Source: Chlorobiota bacterium (GTDB taxonomy: Bacteria; Bacteroidota; Bacteroidia; Bacteroidales; VadinHA17). Taken from it: a DNA stretch of 57,454 nt. Numbering within the stretch: position 1 is the stretch's first letter; every line of letters begins with the position of its first letter. The notes below the pieces were generated by a model that saw only the letters and a list, made by a program, of their open reading frames with translations, was not told where the DNA came from and did not search any database. Positions 40,018 to 49,738 of the stretch are shown in pieces. The position numbers and the translations under genes are program-made. Location of the stretch: assembly GCA_013152085.1 (NCBI GenBank), contig JAADHC010000072.1, positions 1 to 57,454 on the forward strand, written 5' to 3'.

Positions 40018-42129
40018 ATGGCACGAAAGAGATACCGCTTACTTTTTTCCCCGGCAATCCTCATCCTGTTATTCCTTTTACCCCAGGGATGTATAAAAGA
40101 CAAATATGATTTCAATAAACTTTCAACACGGGCACAGATTCAGCCATCATGGGTTTTCCCTGTAATGAAAGGATCGTTGCAAATGGGAAACCTGGTGAAA
40201 CCCAACGATACCATTGTTTTTGAGGATAACAACGCAATAAAGGTTGTTTTCCGTGAAGATTCAATTTTTACTTTCCGTGCGGCAGAGGTTTTGGATATCC
40301 CCGATCAGGCATTGGAAACAGTACGTTTTCCGTTAGGGGCGTATCGCCTGGAAGATTTTTTTTATAACGGAGATATTACGCTGGACCAGATGGCACAAAA
40401 TTTCGATCCTGCATTATACAGTCTGCTTCAGACCCGCGACGGAACCAATGCCATATTCCCTCCTATTCCGGACCAGCCCGGTGGTTCGTACAGTCTTACT
40501 CCTTTTCCCAACTTTACCCAGGTAACTTTTTCTTCCGGAATCATCAGTCTTACTGTGGGGAACAACCTGCCGGTAGATTTAAGTTCCCTGACACTGCGTT
40601 TAAAGCGGACTTCAGACGGAACGACAGTGGGTAATGACTTTGTTTACGGAGGGATAGCTGCCGGGACATCCAAAACCCAGACCATGGATCTTGCCGGACT
40701 GACCGTACCGAATGATCTTACATTGGAGATCGTTACCATCGGATCTCCCGGAAGCACGCCAAACACAGTCCTTATTAATCTTGCTGACGGTCTTTCCATA
40801 AGCCTGGCTTCCTCGGATATAATGGTTGCTTCAGGGAATGCCGTTATTCCTGATCAGGTTTTCTTTGCTGATACGGATATTTTTAACCTGAATGTTGATA
40901 CGGTACAATTAACTTTTCTGGCAATTCATTCCGGTGAAATTGAATATACAATCACCTCTCCTTTTTCAGAGAATCTGGTCCTCCATCTCACGCTTCCTAC
41001 CGGCAGGAAAAACAATGACACTTTACGCTATGATATTCAGGTGACAAAGAAGAAAAGTCTCCAGCAGATCCTGAGTCTGGACAGTGCGGCTATCGACTTG
41101 TCTACTATAACCTCTCAGCCTTACAATATGTTACCTTTTGAATATAAGGTCGAACTTTTATCTTCCGGAAACCTTGTTAATTTCGACCTGACAGATTCCA
41201 TAACCTTTTCTTATCAGCTTAAAAACATGTCTTTTCAATATGTAAAAGGGTATTTTGGCCAGCATGAGTTTTTGGTCCCCCGGGATTCGGTAAATGTCGG
41301 ACTGGATGAATTTTTTGCTGATATTAACGGGACAATCAGTCTTACCAATCCTAAAGTCAGTGTGCTATACAGAAATGGGTTTGGTATTCCTGCCCGGGCT
41401 CAGCTTAATGTGGTTGGAAAGACAAATGACGGAAATTCACAACCCTTGAATGCACCTGCAATCGATATCAGTTATCCTCAGGATATTTCAGATTCTTCTA
41501 CCGAAGGGACAATAGTATTTGATAAAAACACTTCGGATATTGTTCCGCTTATTGATTTACATCCGGCCTGGGTTGTATATGGCGGTAATGCGAAGCTAAA
41601 TCCTGATGGTTTTCAGGGTTTTACGAATTTCATTTCCAGGGGTTCTTCTATCGTCGGAGATCTGGAAGTTGAGGTTCCGCTTGAATTCCGCATTCAGGAC
41701 CTTGAGCTGAAAGATACGGTTGAAAATCCTTTTAATTCTGATCCCACCGACAGTTCCGGATTTGGTCTTGGTGATCTGGACTATGCTAAACTGTATGTGA
41801 GTGTTAACAATGGTTTTCCGGTAGGAGTTGATTTTAAGATTTACATGTACGATTCTATCAACCGGGTCATTGTTGATTCGATTGTTATTGACAAGGCGAT
41901 TGATGCGGCTCCTGTGGATAATGCCGGAAGGGTTACAGAACCAATCAAGGGTTCTCAAATAGTCGAATTAGGACAAACCGAACTTGATAATCTGCAAACT
42001 GTGGATAACCTGATTTTTACCATAATTTTTAACTCTACCAATAACGGAACCGTAGATGTAAAAATTTACACTGATTATACTTTTGATTTTAATCTTGCTT
42101 TTGGAACAAAAGTAAATCTTGATTTTTAG
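40018..42129 (+). CDS. Large outer-membrane or surface lipoprotein, unknown function
   Basis: The 703-residue protein has a lipoprotein signal ending LPQGC (Cys25), followed by KDKYDFNKLSTRAQIQPSW. It is beta-rich, with repeated hydrophobic strands and Asp/Asn-rich turns. The YDFNKL..W.FPVMKGS N-terminus is seen in conserved Bacteroidota hypothetical proteins. I recognise no catalytic motif. It sits between the propeller protein and the DUF5723 protein on the same strand with small gaps (26 and 48 bases), so a joint envelope complex is plausible but unproven. Confidence 0.75.
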   Translation: MARKRYRLLFSPAILILLFLLPQGCIKDKYDFNKLSTRAQIQPSWVFPVMKGSLQMGNLVKPNDTIVFEDNNAIKVVFREDSIFTFRAAEVLDIPDQALETVRFPLGAYRLEDFFYNGDITLDQMAQNFDPALYSLLQTRDGTNAIFPPIPDQPGGSYSLTPFPNFTQVTFSSGIISLTVGNNLPVDLSSLTLRLKRTSDGTTVGNDFVYGGIAAGTSKTQTMDLAGLTVPNDLTLEIVTIGSPGSTPNTVLINLADGLSISLASSDIMVASGNAVIPDQVFFADTDIFNLNVDTVQLTFLAIHSGEIEYTITSPFSENLVLHLTLPTGRKNNDTLRYDIQVTKKKSLQQILSLDSAAIDLSTITSQPYNMLPFEYKVELLSSGNLVNFDLTDSITFSYQLKNMSFQYVKGYFGQHEFLVPRDSVNVGLDEFFADINGTISLTNPKVSVLYRNGFGIPARAQLNVVGKTNDGNSQPLNAPAIDISYPQDISDSSTEGTIVFDKNTSDIVPLIDLHPAWVVYGGNAKLNPDGFQGFTNFISRGSSIVGDLEVEVPLEFRIQDLELKDTVENPFNSDPTDSSGFGLGDLDYAKLYVSVNNGFPVGVDFKIYMYDSINRVIVDSIVIDKAIDAAPVDNAGRVTEPIKGSQIVELGQTELDNLQTVDNLIFTIIFNSTNNGTVDVKIYTDYTFDFNLAFGTKVNLDF

Positions 42130-42177
42130 GTGCTGAAACAGATAATGACGATCCATTAATATTGAAATTAGGAACCC

Positions 42178-43629
42178 ATGAAAGTCAGAAATAACTTGCG
42201 GTACTTTTTCCTGTCTCTACTTCTCTCCGGTTTTCTTATAGCTGTAAATGGCCAGCAAAGCCAAACGCTTTATTTTATGCGCCTGCCACAATCTAACTTT
42301 ATGAATCCTGCGCTTACCCCGGCATGTGGTGTATACATCGACTTCCCCGTTATAGGTTCCACCGATTTTACGGTACGTAATAACAGTCTGACATTCAGTG
42401 ACATTATATTCCCGGGTACAGGAGCAAGTGCTGATTCACTGATTACCATTTTGCATCCGGATTACAATATTGATGATTTTCTGGCCAAGTTGAACAACAA
42501 TAATCTTTTCTCAGCAGACGTTAATACCAATCTGTTTTCACTGGGTTTCCGTGTCGGAAAAAGTATGATACATTTTAACATTTTTGAAAAGGTTGAAACA
42601 TCCATTGGTATTCCGGGAGACCTTTTAACATTGCTGTTTAAAGGGAACGAAAGCTTTGTTGGTAACCAGGCCAATCTGAATCCGCTTTCCTTTGATCTGA
42701 GCTGGTACCGGAGTTACGGACTGGGAATTTCACAGGAAGTATTCCCGGGTTTCAGGGTGGGTTTTCGTGGCCACCTGCTGGCAGGAATGGCCAATGTATC
42801 ACTTAAGAATTCTGATTTAAGCCTTAATGTTGATGAAACCGATTTTTCACATAAGCTTGGTGCCGATCTCTCTTTAAATATCTCCGGACCGGTAACTTTT
42901 GTTAAAGATAGTGCAGGAAACATCCAGGATGTCCGGATACAGGACGGAATTGACCAACCTTCGTTTTTTGTTCCCTACTTGCTTAGTTTTAAAAATCCGG
43001 GTTTTGCCGGCGACTTTGGCGTGGAATATACCTTTATGGATAAAATAAAACTGTCGGCAAGTATTGTGGACCTGGGTTTTATTTACTGGCAGCGGGATGT
43101 AAGTAATCTTGTATCAAAAGGAGAGTTTACTTTTAACGGTATCGATGCTTCACCGGCATTTAACGTTAATGATACGAATACCATAGATGATGTGGTTAAT
43201 TCGTTGTTGGATTCACTTCAGCAGATCTTTACTCCGGTGGAACAAAGTACGGCTTATTTCACCAGTCTGAATCCAAAGATATATGTGGGTGGCTCCTATT
43301 CGTTTGCTGAACATTTTTCGCTCGGAATATTATCACGTACCGAGATTGCGAATAAAAAGCTCCTGCAGTCTTTTACATTTTCAGCAAATGCCGGGCTTGG
43401 CCGGTTCCTTACAACCAGTATTTCCTATACCCTTGCCAATAATTCCTATAAAAATATAGGTGCAGGCCTCAGCTTGCGGGGAGGACCGTTTCAACTTTAT
43501 GTCCTGACGGATTATGGCCTGGGGGCGTTATATCCGGACGAAACCAAAGCTCTTAATGTTTGGTTCGGCCTGAACTTTACTTTCGGGTGTAAACCGCGTT
43601 TGATGAGCGATCCTCCCATGATCCTGTAA
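42178..43629 (+). CDS. DUF5723-like outer-membrane barrel protein
   Basis: The 483-residue protein has a signal peptide (MKVRNNLRYFFLSLLLSGFLIAVNG) and begins its mature part SQTLYFMRLPQSNFMNPALTP, typical of DUF5723 and related outer-membrane barrels. Its C-terminus (GGPFQLYVLTDYGLGALYP..LNVWFGLNFTFG) shows alternating barrel strands and a PorP/PorV-like style. It could be a partner or anchor for the lipoprotein encoded 48 bases upstream. The function is unknown. Confidence 0.75.
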   Translation: MKVRNNLRYFFLSLLLSGFLIAVNGQQSQTLYFMRLPQSNFMNPALTPACGVYIDFPVIGSTDFTVRNNSLTFSDIIFPGTGASADSLITILHPDYNIDDFLAKLNNNNLFSADVNTNLFSLGFRVGKSMIHFNIFEKVETSIGIPGDLLTLLFKGNESFVGNQANLNPLSFDLSWYRSYGLGISQEVFPGFRVGFRGHLLAGMANVSLKNSDLSLNVDETDFSHKLGADLSLNISGPVTFVKDSAGNIQDVRIQDGIDQPSFFVPYLLSFKNPGFAGDFGVEYTFMDKIKLSASIVDLGFIYWQRDVSNLVSKGEFTFNGIDASPAFNVNDTNTIDDVVNSLLDSLQQIFTPVEQSTAYFTSLNPKIYVGGSYSFAEHFSLGILSRTEIANKKLLQSFTFSANAGLGRFLTTSISYTLANNSYKNIGAGLSLRGGPFQLYVLTDYGLGALYPDETKALNVWFGLNFTFGCKPRLMSDPPMIL

Positions 43630-43758
43630 AACGGTCATTTTCCCTGCTGTTTCGCGAGCCAATCTCAAAATAAAATTTCCGGCAAGCAGAATTAAAGTGT
43701 ATTTTTATCCCTGGGATTCATTGTTTTCATTGATTACATCTTTTTAAACTGAATAAAA

Positions 43759-46182
43759 ATGGACAAAACAGGATTTAAGAATATACTGCCACACATCCTG
43801 GCACCCGTACTTTTTCTGGTCATCACTTTTGCCTATTTTTCACCACTTCTCGAAGGAAAAGCTATTCTCCAGCATGATATTACACAGTTTAGGGGAATGG
43901 CCAAGGAGATCATGGACTTCAGAGAAAAGACCGGGGAGGAACCCTTGTGGACCGACAGCATGTTCGGGGGAATGCCAGCCTACCTGATCAGTACGGTTTA
44001 TCACCTGAACCTGTTCAGGTATGTGAACGAAGTACTTGTCCTGCATCTACCCAATCCGGCAAGGTATACCTTTCTGATCATGATCGGGTTTTACCTTTTC
44101 CTTGTATTGGGTTATAAGGTTAATCCCTGGCTGGGTATGGTGGGCGCAATCGCTTTCGGGTTTTCATCCTATTTCTTCATTATCCAGGCTGCAGGACACA
44201 ATTCCAAAGCGCACGCTATTGCTTTTATGGCTCCCATACTGGCAGGTATTGTAATTTCTTTCAAAGGAAGATGGTTACTGGGTGGTGTCCTGACAGGTAT
44301 CTTCCTTGCCTTACAAATATATGCCAGTCATTTTCAGATTACATATTATACTTTGCTAATGGTGATTATTCTGGGGATCGTAATCCTTATTGACCTGATC
44401 AGGAAACACCGGCTTGATACTTTCTTTAAACCTATGGCCATACTTATTATGGCCGTAATTCTTGCCATAGGGTCCAACCTGGCCAGTTTGTGGTTAACCT
44501 ATGAATATGGGAAAGTATCCATGCGTGGCAAGCCGGAACTTACTTATGACCAGCATAATCAGACATCCGGACTGGACAGGGATTATATTCTGAATGATTA
44601 TTCCTATGGCATTGCCGAAACCATGGATCTATTGATACCCAACTTTGTAGGCGGTGTCTCTTCGGGTTTTGACACCTCTTCAAAAACCTATGACCTTATG
44701 CGCCGGAATAATGTTCCCAATGCACGTCAGATGGTTGAGCAATTGCCGTTGGCTTACTGGGGTCCCCAGCGTTTTACTTCCGGACCGGTTTATATCGGAG
44801 CGGTTGTCATTTTCCTGTTTGTCTTCGGTTTGTTTGTCATTAAAGGAAAAGAAAAATGGTGGGCGGTTACGGTGGTACTTCTTGCCGTATTGCTGGCCTG
44901 GGGAAAACATTTTGCCTTTTTATCCGATATATTTATCCGATATGTTCCGGGTTATAATAAGTTCAGGACCGTTTCCATGACGCTGGTTATGGCTGAGCTG
45001 GCAATTCCTTTCCTGGGAATATTGGCTTTGAAGAATCTGATTGATGGGAAAATTAAACAGAAAGACCTTATCCGTGCGATACGTAATTCCTTTTTTATCC
45101 TGGGTGGGATTACACTGTTTTTTGCATTATTCCCGGGATGGTTGTTTAATTTTTCTGCTCCGATAGATGACCGGTTACAATCTGCAGGCTGGCCGGCACA
45201 ATTCATTGATGTGATCCGGCAGGACAGGCAGACACTCTTACAAAAGGATGCATTCAGGTCACTTGTTTTTATTGTTTTGACCACTGCACTACTGGCAGGT
45301 TTTATCTATAAAAAGATTAAAATTTCCTGGTTTTATCCCATCCTCGGCCTGATCATCCTGCTGGACATGTGGCCGGTAAACAAGCGATACCTGAATAATG
45401 ATCATTTTGCTCCCAAAAGAGAAGTGACCGTTCCTTTTAAGCCGACGGCTGCAGACCTTGAAATATTAAAAGATAAAGATCCCGATTACAGGGTTTTAAA
45501 CCTTACTGTAAATACCTTTAATGATGCCAGCACATCTTACTTCCATAAATCGATCGGAGGTTATCACGGGGCAAAGCTACGCCGGTATCAGGACCTGATT
45601 ACTTACCAGATCAGTGAAAACAATATGCAGGTTCTGAATATGCTGAATACCCGTTATTTTATTGTCAACAATAACGGTCAGCCTGTAGCACAGCGGAATC
45701 CACAAGCCCTGGGCAATGCCTGGTTCGTTTCCGGTTACCGGATAGTGCCTGATGCAGATAGTGAAATGGAGGCGTTGACTGATTTTAATCCGGCCGGCGA
45801 GGCTATTGTTGACCAGCGGTTTTCATCATTGCTTGAAGGAATTCAACTGCGGAAAGATACCCTCGCGCAGATTAAACTTCTTTCTTATGCACCGAATCAT
45901 CTTGTTTATCAATCTTCGAACACACAGGAAGGACTGGCGGTTTTTTCGGAAATATATTATTATAAGGGATGGAAGGTAACCATTGATGGTAAACCGGTTA
46001 CATATTTACGTGCGGATTATGTGCTGAGGGCAATGATTGTTCCTGCGGGAGAACACCGTATTGAATTTACCTTCAAACCGAAAGGGTATTTTATGGGTGA
46101 GAAAGTATCTCTGGCCAGTTCCGGACTGCTTCTGATTTTATTTTTTACCGGGATATTCCTGGAATACCGGAAGAAAGAATAA
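43759..46182 (+). CDS. YfhO-family multi-pass membrane protein (GT-C-like)
   Basis: The 807-residue protein has about 12 membrane helices, an early WTDSMFGGMPAYL loop, and a C-terminal soluble beta domain (about 650-780, FSEIYYYKGWKVTIDGKPV..LRADYVLRAMIVPAGEHRIEFTFKP). It closes with another helix (ASSGLLLILFFTGIFLEYRKK). This is the YfhO layout. Gram-positive YfhO is needed for lipoteichoic acid glycosylation; Bacteroidota members have unknown acceptors. It is separated from the DUF5723 gene by 129 bases in which I see no clear signal. Confidence 0.82.
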   Translation: MDKTGFKNILPHILAPVLFLVITFAYFSPLLEGKAILQHDITQFRGMAKEIMDFREKTGEEPLWTDSMFGGMPAYLISTVYHLNLFRYVNEVLVLHLPNPARYTFLIMIGFYLFLVLGYKVNPWLGMVGAIAFGFSSYFFIIQAAGHNSKAHAIAFMAPILAGIVISFKGRWLLGGVLTGIFLALQIYASHFQITYYTLLMVIILGIVILIDLIRKHRLDTFFKPMAILIMAVILAIGSNLASLWLTYEYGKVSMRGKPELTYDQHNQTSGLDRDYILNDYSYGIAETMDLLIPNFVGGVSSGFDTSSKTYDLMRRNNVPNARQMVEQLPLAYWGPQRFTSGPVYIGAVVIFLFVFGLFVIKGKEKWWAVTVVLLAVLLAWGKHFAFLSDIFIRYVPGYNKFRTVSMTLVMAELAIPFLGILALKNLIDGKIKQKDLIRAIRNSFFILGGITLFFALFPGWLFNFSAPIDDRLQSAGWPAQFIDVIRQDRQTLLQKDAFRSLVFIVLTTALLAGFIYKKIKISWFYPILGLIILLDMWPVNKRYLNNDHFAPKREVTVPFKPTAADLEILKDKDPDYRVLNLTVNTFNDASTSYFHKSIGGYHGAKLRRYQDLITYQISENNMQVLNMLNTRYFIVNNNGQPVAQRNPQALGNAWFVSGYRIVPDADSEMEALTDFNPAGEAIVDQRFSSLLEGIQLRKDTLAQIKLLSYAPNHLVYQSSNTQEGLAVFSEIYYYKGWKVTIDGKPVTYLRADYVLRAMIVPAGEHRIEFTFKPKGYFMGEKVSLASSGLLLILFFTGIFLEYRKKE

Positions 46183-46207
46183 TCTTATCGAACCCGGGTT
46201 GTCCGGA

Positions 46208-46774
46208 TCAAAGCAAAAAAAAGTCTTCGGGACGGTTGAGATTACGGAGAATCTGCGGGTGATAATCTTTGAGGGAGGTCTGTAACGGAAGAAAAACAGT
46301 GTCCCTTTGCCTGAGAAAATCAATCAGTTTATAATTTCCCCTTTTGGCTTCATTAGCCATTGGATTACAAATATTCCTGTGATACCAGGCACATAAGGGT
46401 TCGGCTTTTCCGTCCGGATGTAGGGGAATGACTGCTTCATGGTTTCTTGCGTACTTTGTCAACAATTGCAGCAAATTTTCAGGAACGGCAACAATATCAC
46501 ACGCTAATATTAGATTGGCGTTGTTCGGAGATGCTTCCAAACCGGACAGGATTCCGCCCATAGGCCCGATATCCCTGATTGAATCAGGCACGACTCTGAG
46601 TCCGAATTGTTCGTACACTGGGTTATTTGCCGATATCAACAGGTCTGAACACCAGGGAGCAAGGGTTCCGATGGCCTGTTCGATGAGTGTTTTCCCGTGA
46701 TATCGGATAAGTCCTTTATCCTTTCCCATGCGGTGGCTTCTTCCGCCTGCAAGTATGATTCCTGTCAAACTCAT
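46208..46774 (-). CDS. mobA: Molybdenum cofactor guanylyltransferase
   Basis: The 188-residue nucleotidyltransferase starts with LAGGRSHRMGKDKGLIRYHGKTL, the MobA GTP-binding loop, and has ACDIVAVPENLLQLL and IPLHPDGKAEPLCAWYH, the conserved MobA blocks. It attaches GMP to molybdopterin, making bis-MGD for DMSO-reductase-family enzymes. No molybdoenzyme is encoded in the window. It is alone between a convergent membrane protein gene and a terminator hairpin. Confidence 0.9.
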   Translation of the reverse strand: MSLTGIILAGGRSHRMGKDKGLIRYHGKTLIEQAIGTLAPWCSDLLISANNPVYEQFGLRVVPDSIRDIGPMGGILSGLEASPNNANLILACDIVAVPENLLQLLTKYARNHEAVIPLHPDGKAEPLCAWYHRNICNPMANEAKRGNYKLIDFLRQRDTVFLPLQTSLKDYHPQILRNLNRPEDFFLL

Positions 46775-46810
46775 TTTTCTTTTAATGATGTAAAGATAAT
46801 GGGAAATAAA

Positions 46811-46839
46811 AAAAGTGTCTCCCCGGGGAAGACACTTTT
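46811..46839. terminator. Strong bidirectional terminator-like hairpin
   Basis: AAAAGTGTCT (46811-46820) pairs perfectly with AGACACTTTT (46830-46839) across a CCCCGGGGA loop. A and T tracts flank both sides. It lies between the end of the sulfur cluster (46861) and the mobA start, on the minus strand. Confidence 0.8.
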
Positions 46840-46860
46840 AAATATCGTTATTATATGTTT

Positions 46861-47367
46861 TTACGTAAAGATTATCTGAGAATCTTCACCACCAGCCAAT
46901 TCGTAGAATTCGCCGACAGTGAGTACGGCTTTGACATGTTCGCTCAGATCTTCCTTTTTCAATTTAAACATATCCATAGCCAGTTTACAGGCATAAATTT
47001 CACCGCCACCGGCAGTAATCATATCCAGAAATTCATCTACCGGCGGGATATCAAGTGCTTCCATCTGGTTTTTCATCATGGCTGACACACCGGCTTCAAC
47101 ACCGGGAATAATACCGAGGAGTGTCGGGAAGGGAAGCCCGCCAGGCATCCGCATTCCGGGATTTCCAACAACTGCTGTATGAAGACGCTTCATTCTTTTC
47201 CTGGTTATGGCGTCCAGACCGAAGAAGGTAAAAAATACTTTTGCTTCCATACCTTCCATGACAGCACCATTGGCCAATACCAGTGTCGCATACACATCCT
47301 CGAGTGTTGCTTTGGCACAAATAAGAGCAATCTTTTTAAGTTTATGTTCTTTTTTATTGTTTTCCAT
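46861..47367 (-). CDS. DsrE/DsrF-like sulfur-transfer family protein
   Basis: The 168-residue protein has the DsrE fold (IALICAKATLEDVYATLVLANGA) and the expected active Cys127 in YACKLAMDMF, matching the C-x-x-x-M-D motif of DsrE/peroxiredoxin-like proteins, plus Cys17. DsrE-type proteins accept sulfane sulfur and pass it to DsrC/TusE. It is the last gene of the SQR-DUF1641-DsrC-DsrE cluster, 18 bases after the DsrC/TusE gene. Confidence 0.85.
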   Translation of the reverse strand: MENNKKEHKLKKIALICAKATLEDVYATLVLANGAVMEGMEAKVFFTFFGLDAITRKRMKRLHTAVVGNPGMRMPGGLPFPTLLGIIPGVEAGVSAMMKNQMEALDIPPVDEFLDMITAGGGEIYACKLAMDMFKLKKEDLSEHVKAVLTVGEFYELAGGEDSQIIFT

Positions 47368-47385
47368 ATAAGTAGGGTTTTGGGG

Positions 47386-47697
47386 TTAGACACAACTGGA
47401 TGGTTTGGGAATTCCTCCAATCTTCGAGGCTTTCTTCAACGGGCCGCCCGGGAAAAGGTCATAAAAACCTTTAATGTCTACAACCCCGGATTTCCCAACC
47501 TTTCGGATTGTAAGAACATTTCCTTTGGCATGTTCTTCACGGATAAAATTGAGTACCTCAAAATGTTTGTCCGTAAGTTCAATATTTTCTTCTTTAGCCA
47601 GCTCTTTGGCTATTACGGGAGTCCACTGCGAAGGATCGGTAAGATAACCTTCGTCATTAACTTCCACGTTTACTCCTGCATACGATTTTGTTGCCAT
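47386..47697 (-). CDS. DsrC/TusE-family sulfur carrier
   Basis: The 103-residue protein follows the DsrC fold (EVNDEGYLTDPSQWTPVIAKELA and FEVLNFIREEHA) and ends PKPSSCV with the invariant penultimate Cys102. The second DsrC cysteine, 11 residues earlier, is replaced by Ser91, so it is the single-Cys TusE-like form. TusE takes sulfur from the TusBCD complex to MnmA in tRNA thiolation; here the neighbours point instead to sulfide or persulfide handling. It sits between DUF1641 and DsrE genes. Confidence 0.88.
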   Translation of the reverse strand: MATKSYAGVNVEVNDEGYLTDPSQWTPVIAKELAKEENIELTDKHFEVLNFIREEHAKGNVLTIRKVGKSGVVDIKGFYDLFPGGPLKKASKIGGIPKPSSCV

Positions 47698-47716
47698 AAT
47701 TCAATAGTATTTGAAA

Positions 47717-48403
47717 TTAAACATTATGATTATTGATTCTTTGCCGGGAAGTAAGGCTCCGGAGAAACGTAATAACAAATCCGAATCCTTTACGCATTTC
47801 CGGAGAGTTTAATATACGGATGGTTTTCCATAAAGTAATTTCCGGTACGTTTGTCGGGTCAAGGTCTTTATAAATATTTACAGCGTTGTTTATTGCCTGC
47901 AACATATCAGGTTGGGTGAGATTCTTCACGGTATCAAGGATCGTAACAACGTTATCTGCAAGCAATTCCACTTCTTCCTTACTGTAGTGTACAACGATAT
48001 TGTCAAAAACTTTCGTTAGGGTGGTAAGGAACTCAAAATATCCTTTTTGTTCAAATGCCTGTAGTTTATAAATTAAGTCGATGATTATCTCATGGGAGAT
48101 AGGGCCGAGATCTTTCATCAGATCAAGCATGCTTTCAAAGGTGTTGAGCACCTGTGAAAAGTTATTGGCATTTTTAATCATCTTTACAAGCAAGACTTTG
48201 ATTTCTTCAGGATCAAGTTCCACGCCCTGCCTGTCCAGTTCAATGACAGCGCTCTGAAAAGCATCTTTCCCGATAATCGAAAGATCCTGAACAAGGTCTT
48301 CAACCATGTCGCCCTTAAGTCGCTGGTCATTTACATACTGAATAACCAGATCAAGCTTATTGTTGATCTCATTAATCTGTGTTTGAATGATTTTATCGCT
48401 CAT
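47717..48403 (-). CDS. DUF1641 domain protein
   Basis: The 228-residue helical protein matches the DUF1641 pattern, including the N-terminal coiled segment (IIQTQINEINNKLDLVIQYV) and the C-terminal block PEITLWKTIRILNSPEMRKGFGF. DUF1641 proteins often occur beside SQR-like flavoproteins or formate dehydrogenase accessory genes, and their biochemical role is unknown. ATG 48403 is chosen over a TTG at 48412. It follows the SQR-like gene by 24 bases. Confidence 0.8.
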   Translation of the reverse strand: MSDKIIQTQINEINNKLDLVIQYVNDQRLKGDMVEDLVQDLSIIGKDAFQSAVIELDRQGVELDPEEIKVLLVKMIKNANNFSQVLNTFESMLDLMKDLGPISHEIIIDLIYKLQAFEQKGYFEFLTTLTKVFDNIVVHYSKEEVELLADNVVTILDTVKNLTQPDMLQAINNAVNIYKDLDPTNVPEITLWKTIRILNSPEMRKGFGFVITFLRSLTSRQRINNHNV

Positions 48404-48427
48404 AATATTCAAGTCTTAAAGAACCAA

Positions 48428-49657
48428 TTAAAGTTTTTTACCGGCCATAGACATTTCGGATTCTATCGGCATCTCTTTCCCTTTGAGGAGAATATGCCAA
48501 TAGATCCACCTGAATAACACTTTGCCATAATGGTTCAGTTTAGTATTCTGTAACAAACCAAACGGCCCGATTCCTGGCAATGGGAATGTCCCGGGAAGAG
48601 GCTCGGTATCATAGTTAAAATCAATGATAGATCCTTTCCCGAAACCTGTTTCTATATAACAATTGGCATGGCCGTCAAATTTTGCCAGCATGGGACGGTC
48701 TTCAATGGTGGCCATCAGGTTGTCAAACAATACTTCCGAGGCAAAATGAACCACCGATCCGGCTTTGGATGTGGGAATGTTGGAAGCATCACCAAGCACA
48801 AAAATATTTTCGTATTTCTCAGACCGAAGGGTATGTTTGTCGGTTGGTACAAAATTCAGATCATCACCCATCCCGCTTCTTTCAATGGCTTTGTTCCCCA
48901 TGTTCACAGGAACAATCGTCAGCAGGTCAAAAGGAATTTCCTGTCCGTCATACGACTTGATAACCTTTTTTTCATTGTCAACGGATTCAAGGTAAAACTC
49001 GGGAACCACTTTAATATTTTTTTCTTCAAGCAAACCACTTAGCATTTTGGTTGCCTGTGGTTTTGTAAATGCTCCCGGAAGCGGAGTTACATAAGAGATT
49101 TTCACCTTGTTGCGAATTCCGGTCTCATGGAAAAAAGCATCAGCAAGAAAAACAAATTCAAGTGGTGCCACCGGACATTTATAAGGCATTTCTGCAATAT
49201 TCATTACCAGATGCCCTCCTTCCCAGGTTTTCAGAAACCGTGAAAGGGCAACGGCTCCTTCGATAGTGTAAAAGTCAAATATCTCTTTATACCATAGCGG
49301 TCCTTTAAGTCCGGGGGTCTCGCCGGGTTGGGTTTGTGTCCCGGTAGCAATGATGAGATAATCATATGGCAAAACCTGACCGCCATCCAGTAAAACACGG
49401 TTTTGATCAGGTTCAATCTTATCTGTCTTCTCATAAAGCACCTTTACTCCTGCAGGGAAAAAATCAGCTTTCGGCTTGATTACATCATATTTATTATAAA
49501 TCCCGAATGGAATAAACAAGAACCCGGGTTGGTAATAATGTGTTTTAAACTGATCAACTACAGTGATCTCCCATTCGTCCCGTTCGAGGGCTTTTCTTAA
49601 CCTGTTGGCCATAATGGTTCCACCGGTCCCACCACCTAAAATCAGAATCTTTTTCAT
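48428..49657 (-). CDS. SQR-like FAD/NAD(P)-dependent oxidoreductase
   Basis: The 409-residue flavoprotein has the FAD site ILGGGTGGTIMANRL (5-19), ATGTQ (105-109), and an ENIFVLGDASNIPTSKAG FAD-binding block. Its only two cysteines, C161 in PYKCPVAP and C333 in ANCYIETG, occupy the two main redox positions of sulfide:quinone oxidoreductases. The C-terminus (KVLFRWIYWHILLKGKEMP) looks like the amphipathic membrane-binding helices of SQR. The likely reaction is sulfide or persulfide oxidation with electrons to quinone. It is the first gene of the sulfur cluster and faces a Crp/Fnr gene. Confidence 0.8.
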   Translation of the reverse strand: MKKILILGGGTGGTIMANRLRKALERDEWEITVVDQFKTHYYQPGFLFIPFGIYNKYDVIKPKADFFPAGVKVLYEKTDKIEPDQNRVLLDGGQVLPYDYLIIATGTQTQPGETPGLKGPLWYKEIFDFYTIEGAVALSRFLKTWEGGHLVMNIAEMPYKCPVAPLEFVFLADAFFHETGIRNKVKISYVTPLPGAFTKPQATKMLSGLLEEKNIKVVPEFYLESVDNEKKVIKSYDGQEIPFDLLTIVPVNMGNKAIERSGMGDDLNFVPTDKHTLRSEKYENIFVLGDASNIPTSKAGSVVHFASEVLFDNLMATIEDRPMLAKFDGHANCYIETGFGKGSIIDFNYDTEPLPGTFPLPGIGPFGLLQNTKLNHYGKVLFRWIYWHILLKGKEMPIESEMSMAGKKL

Positions 49658-49738
49658 AGTATTTTTGTATCTTGTTTCGGAAATTTAATTTGTGAACAAA
49701 ATAACGGAACATAAAAAAAAAAGTTAGTATGTTGCAAT

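Noticed and set aside
46428-46700. A 90-codon open frame antisense to mobA
   Set aside because: mobA has clear motifs on the minus strand; the plus-strand frame has no recognisable features.
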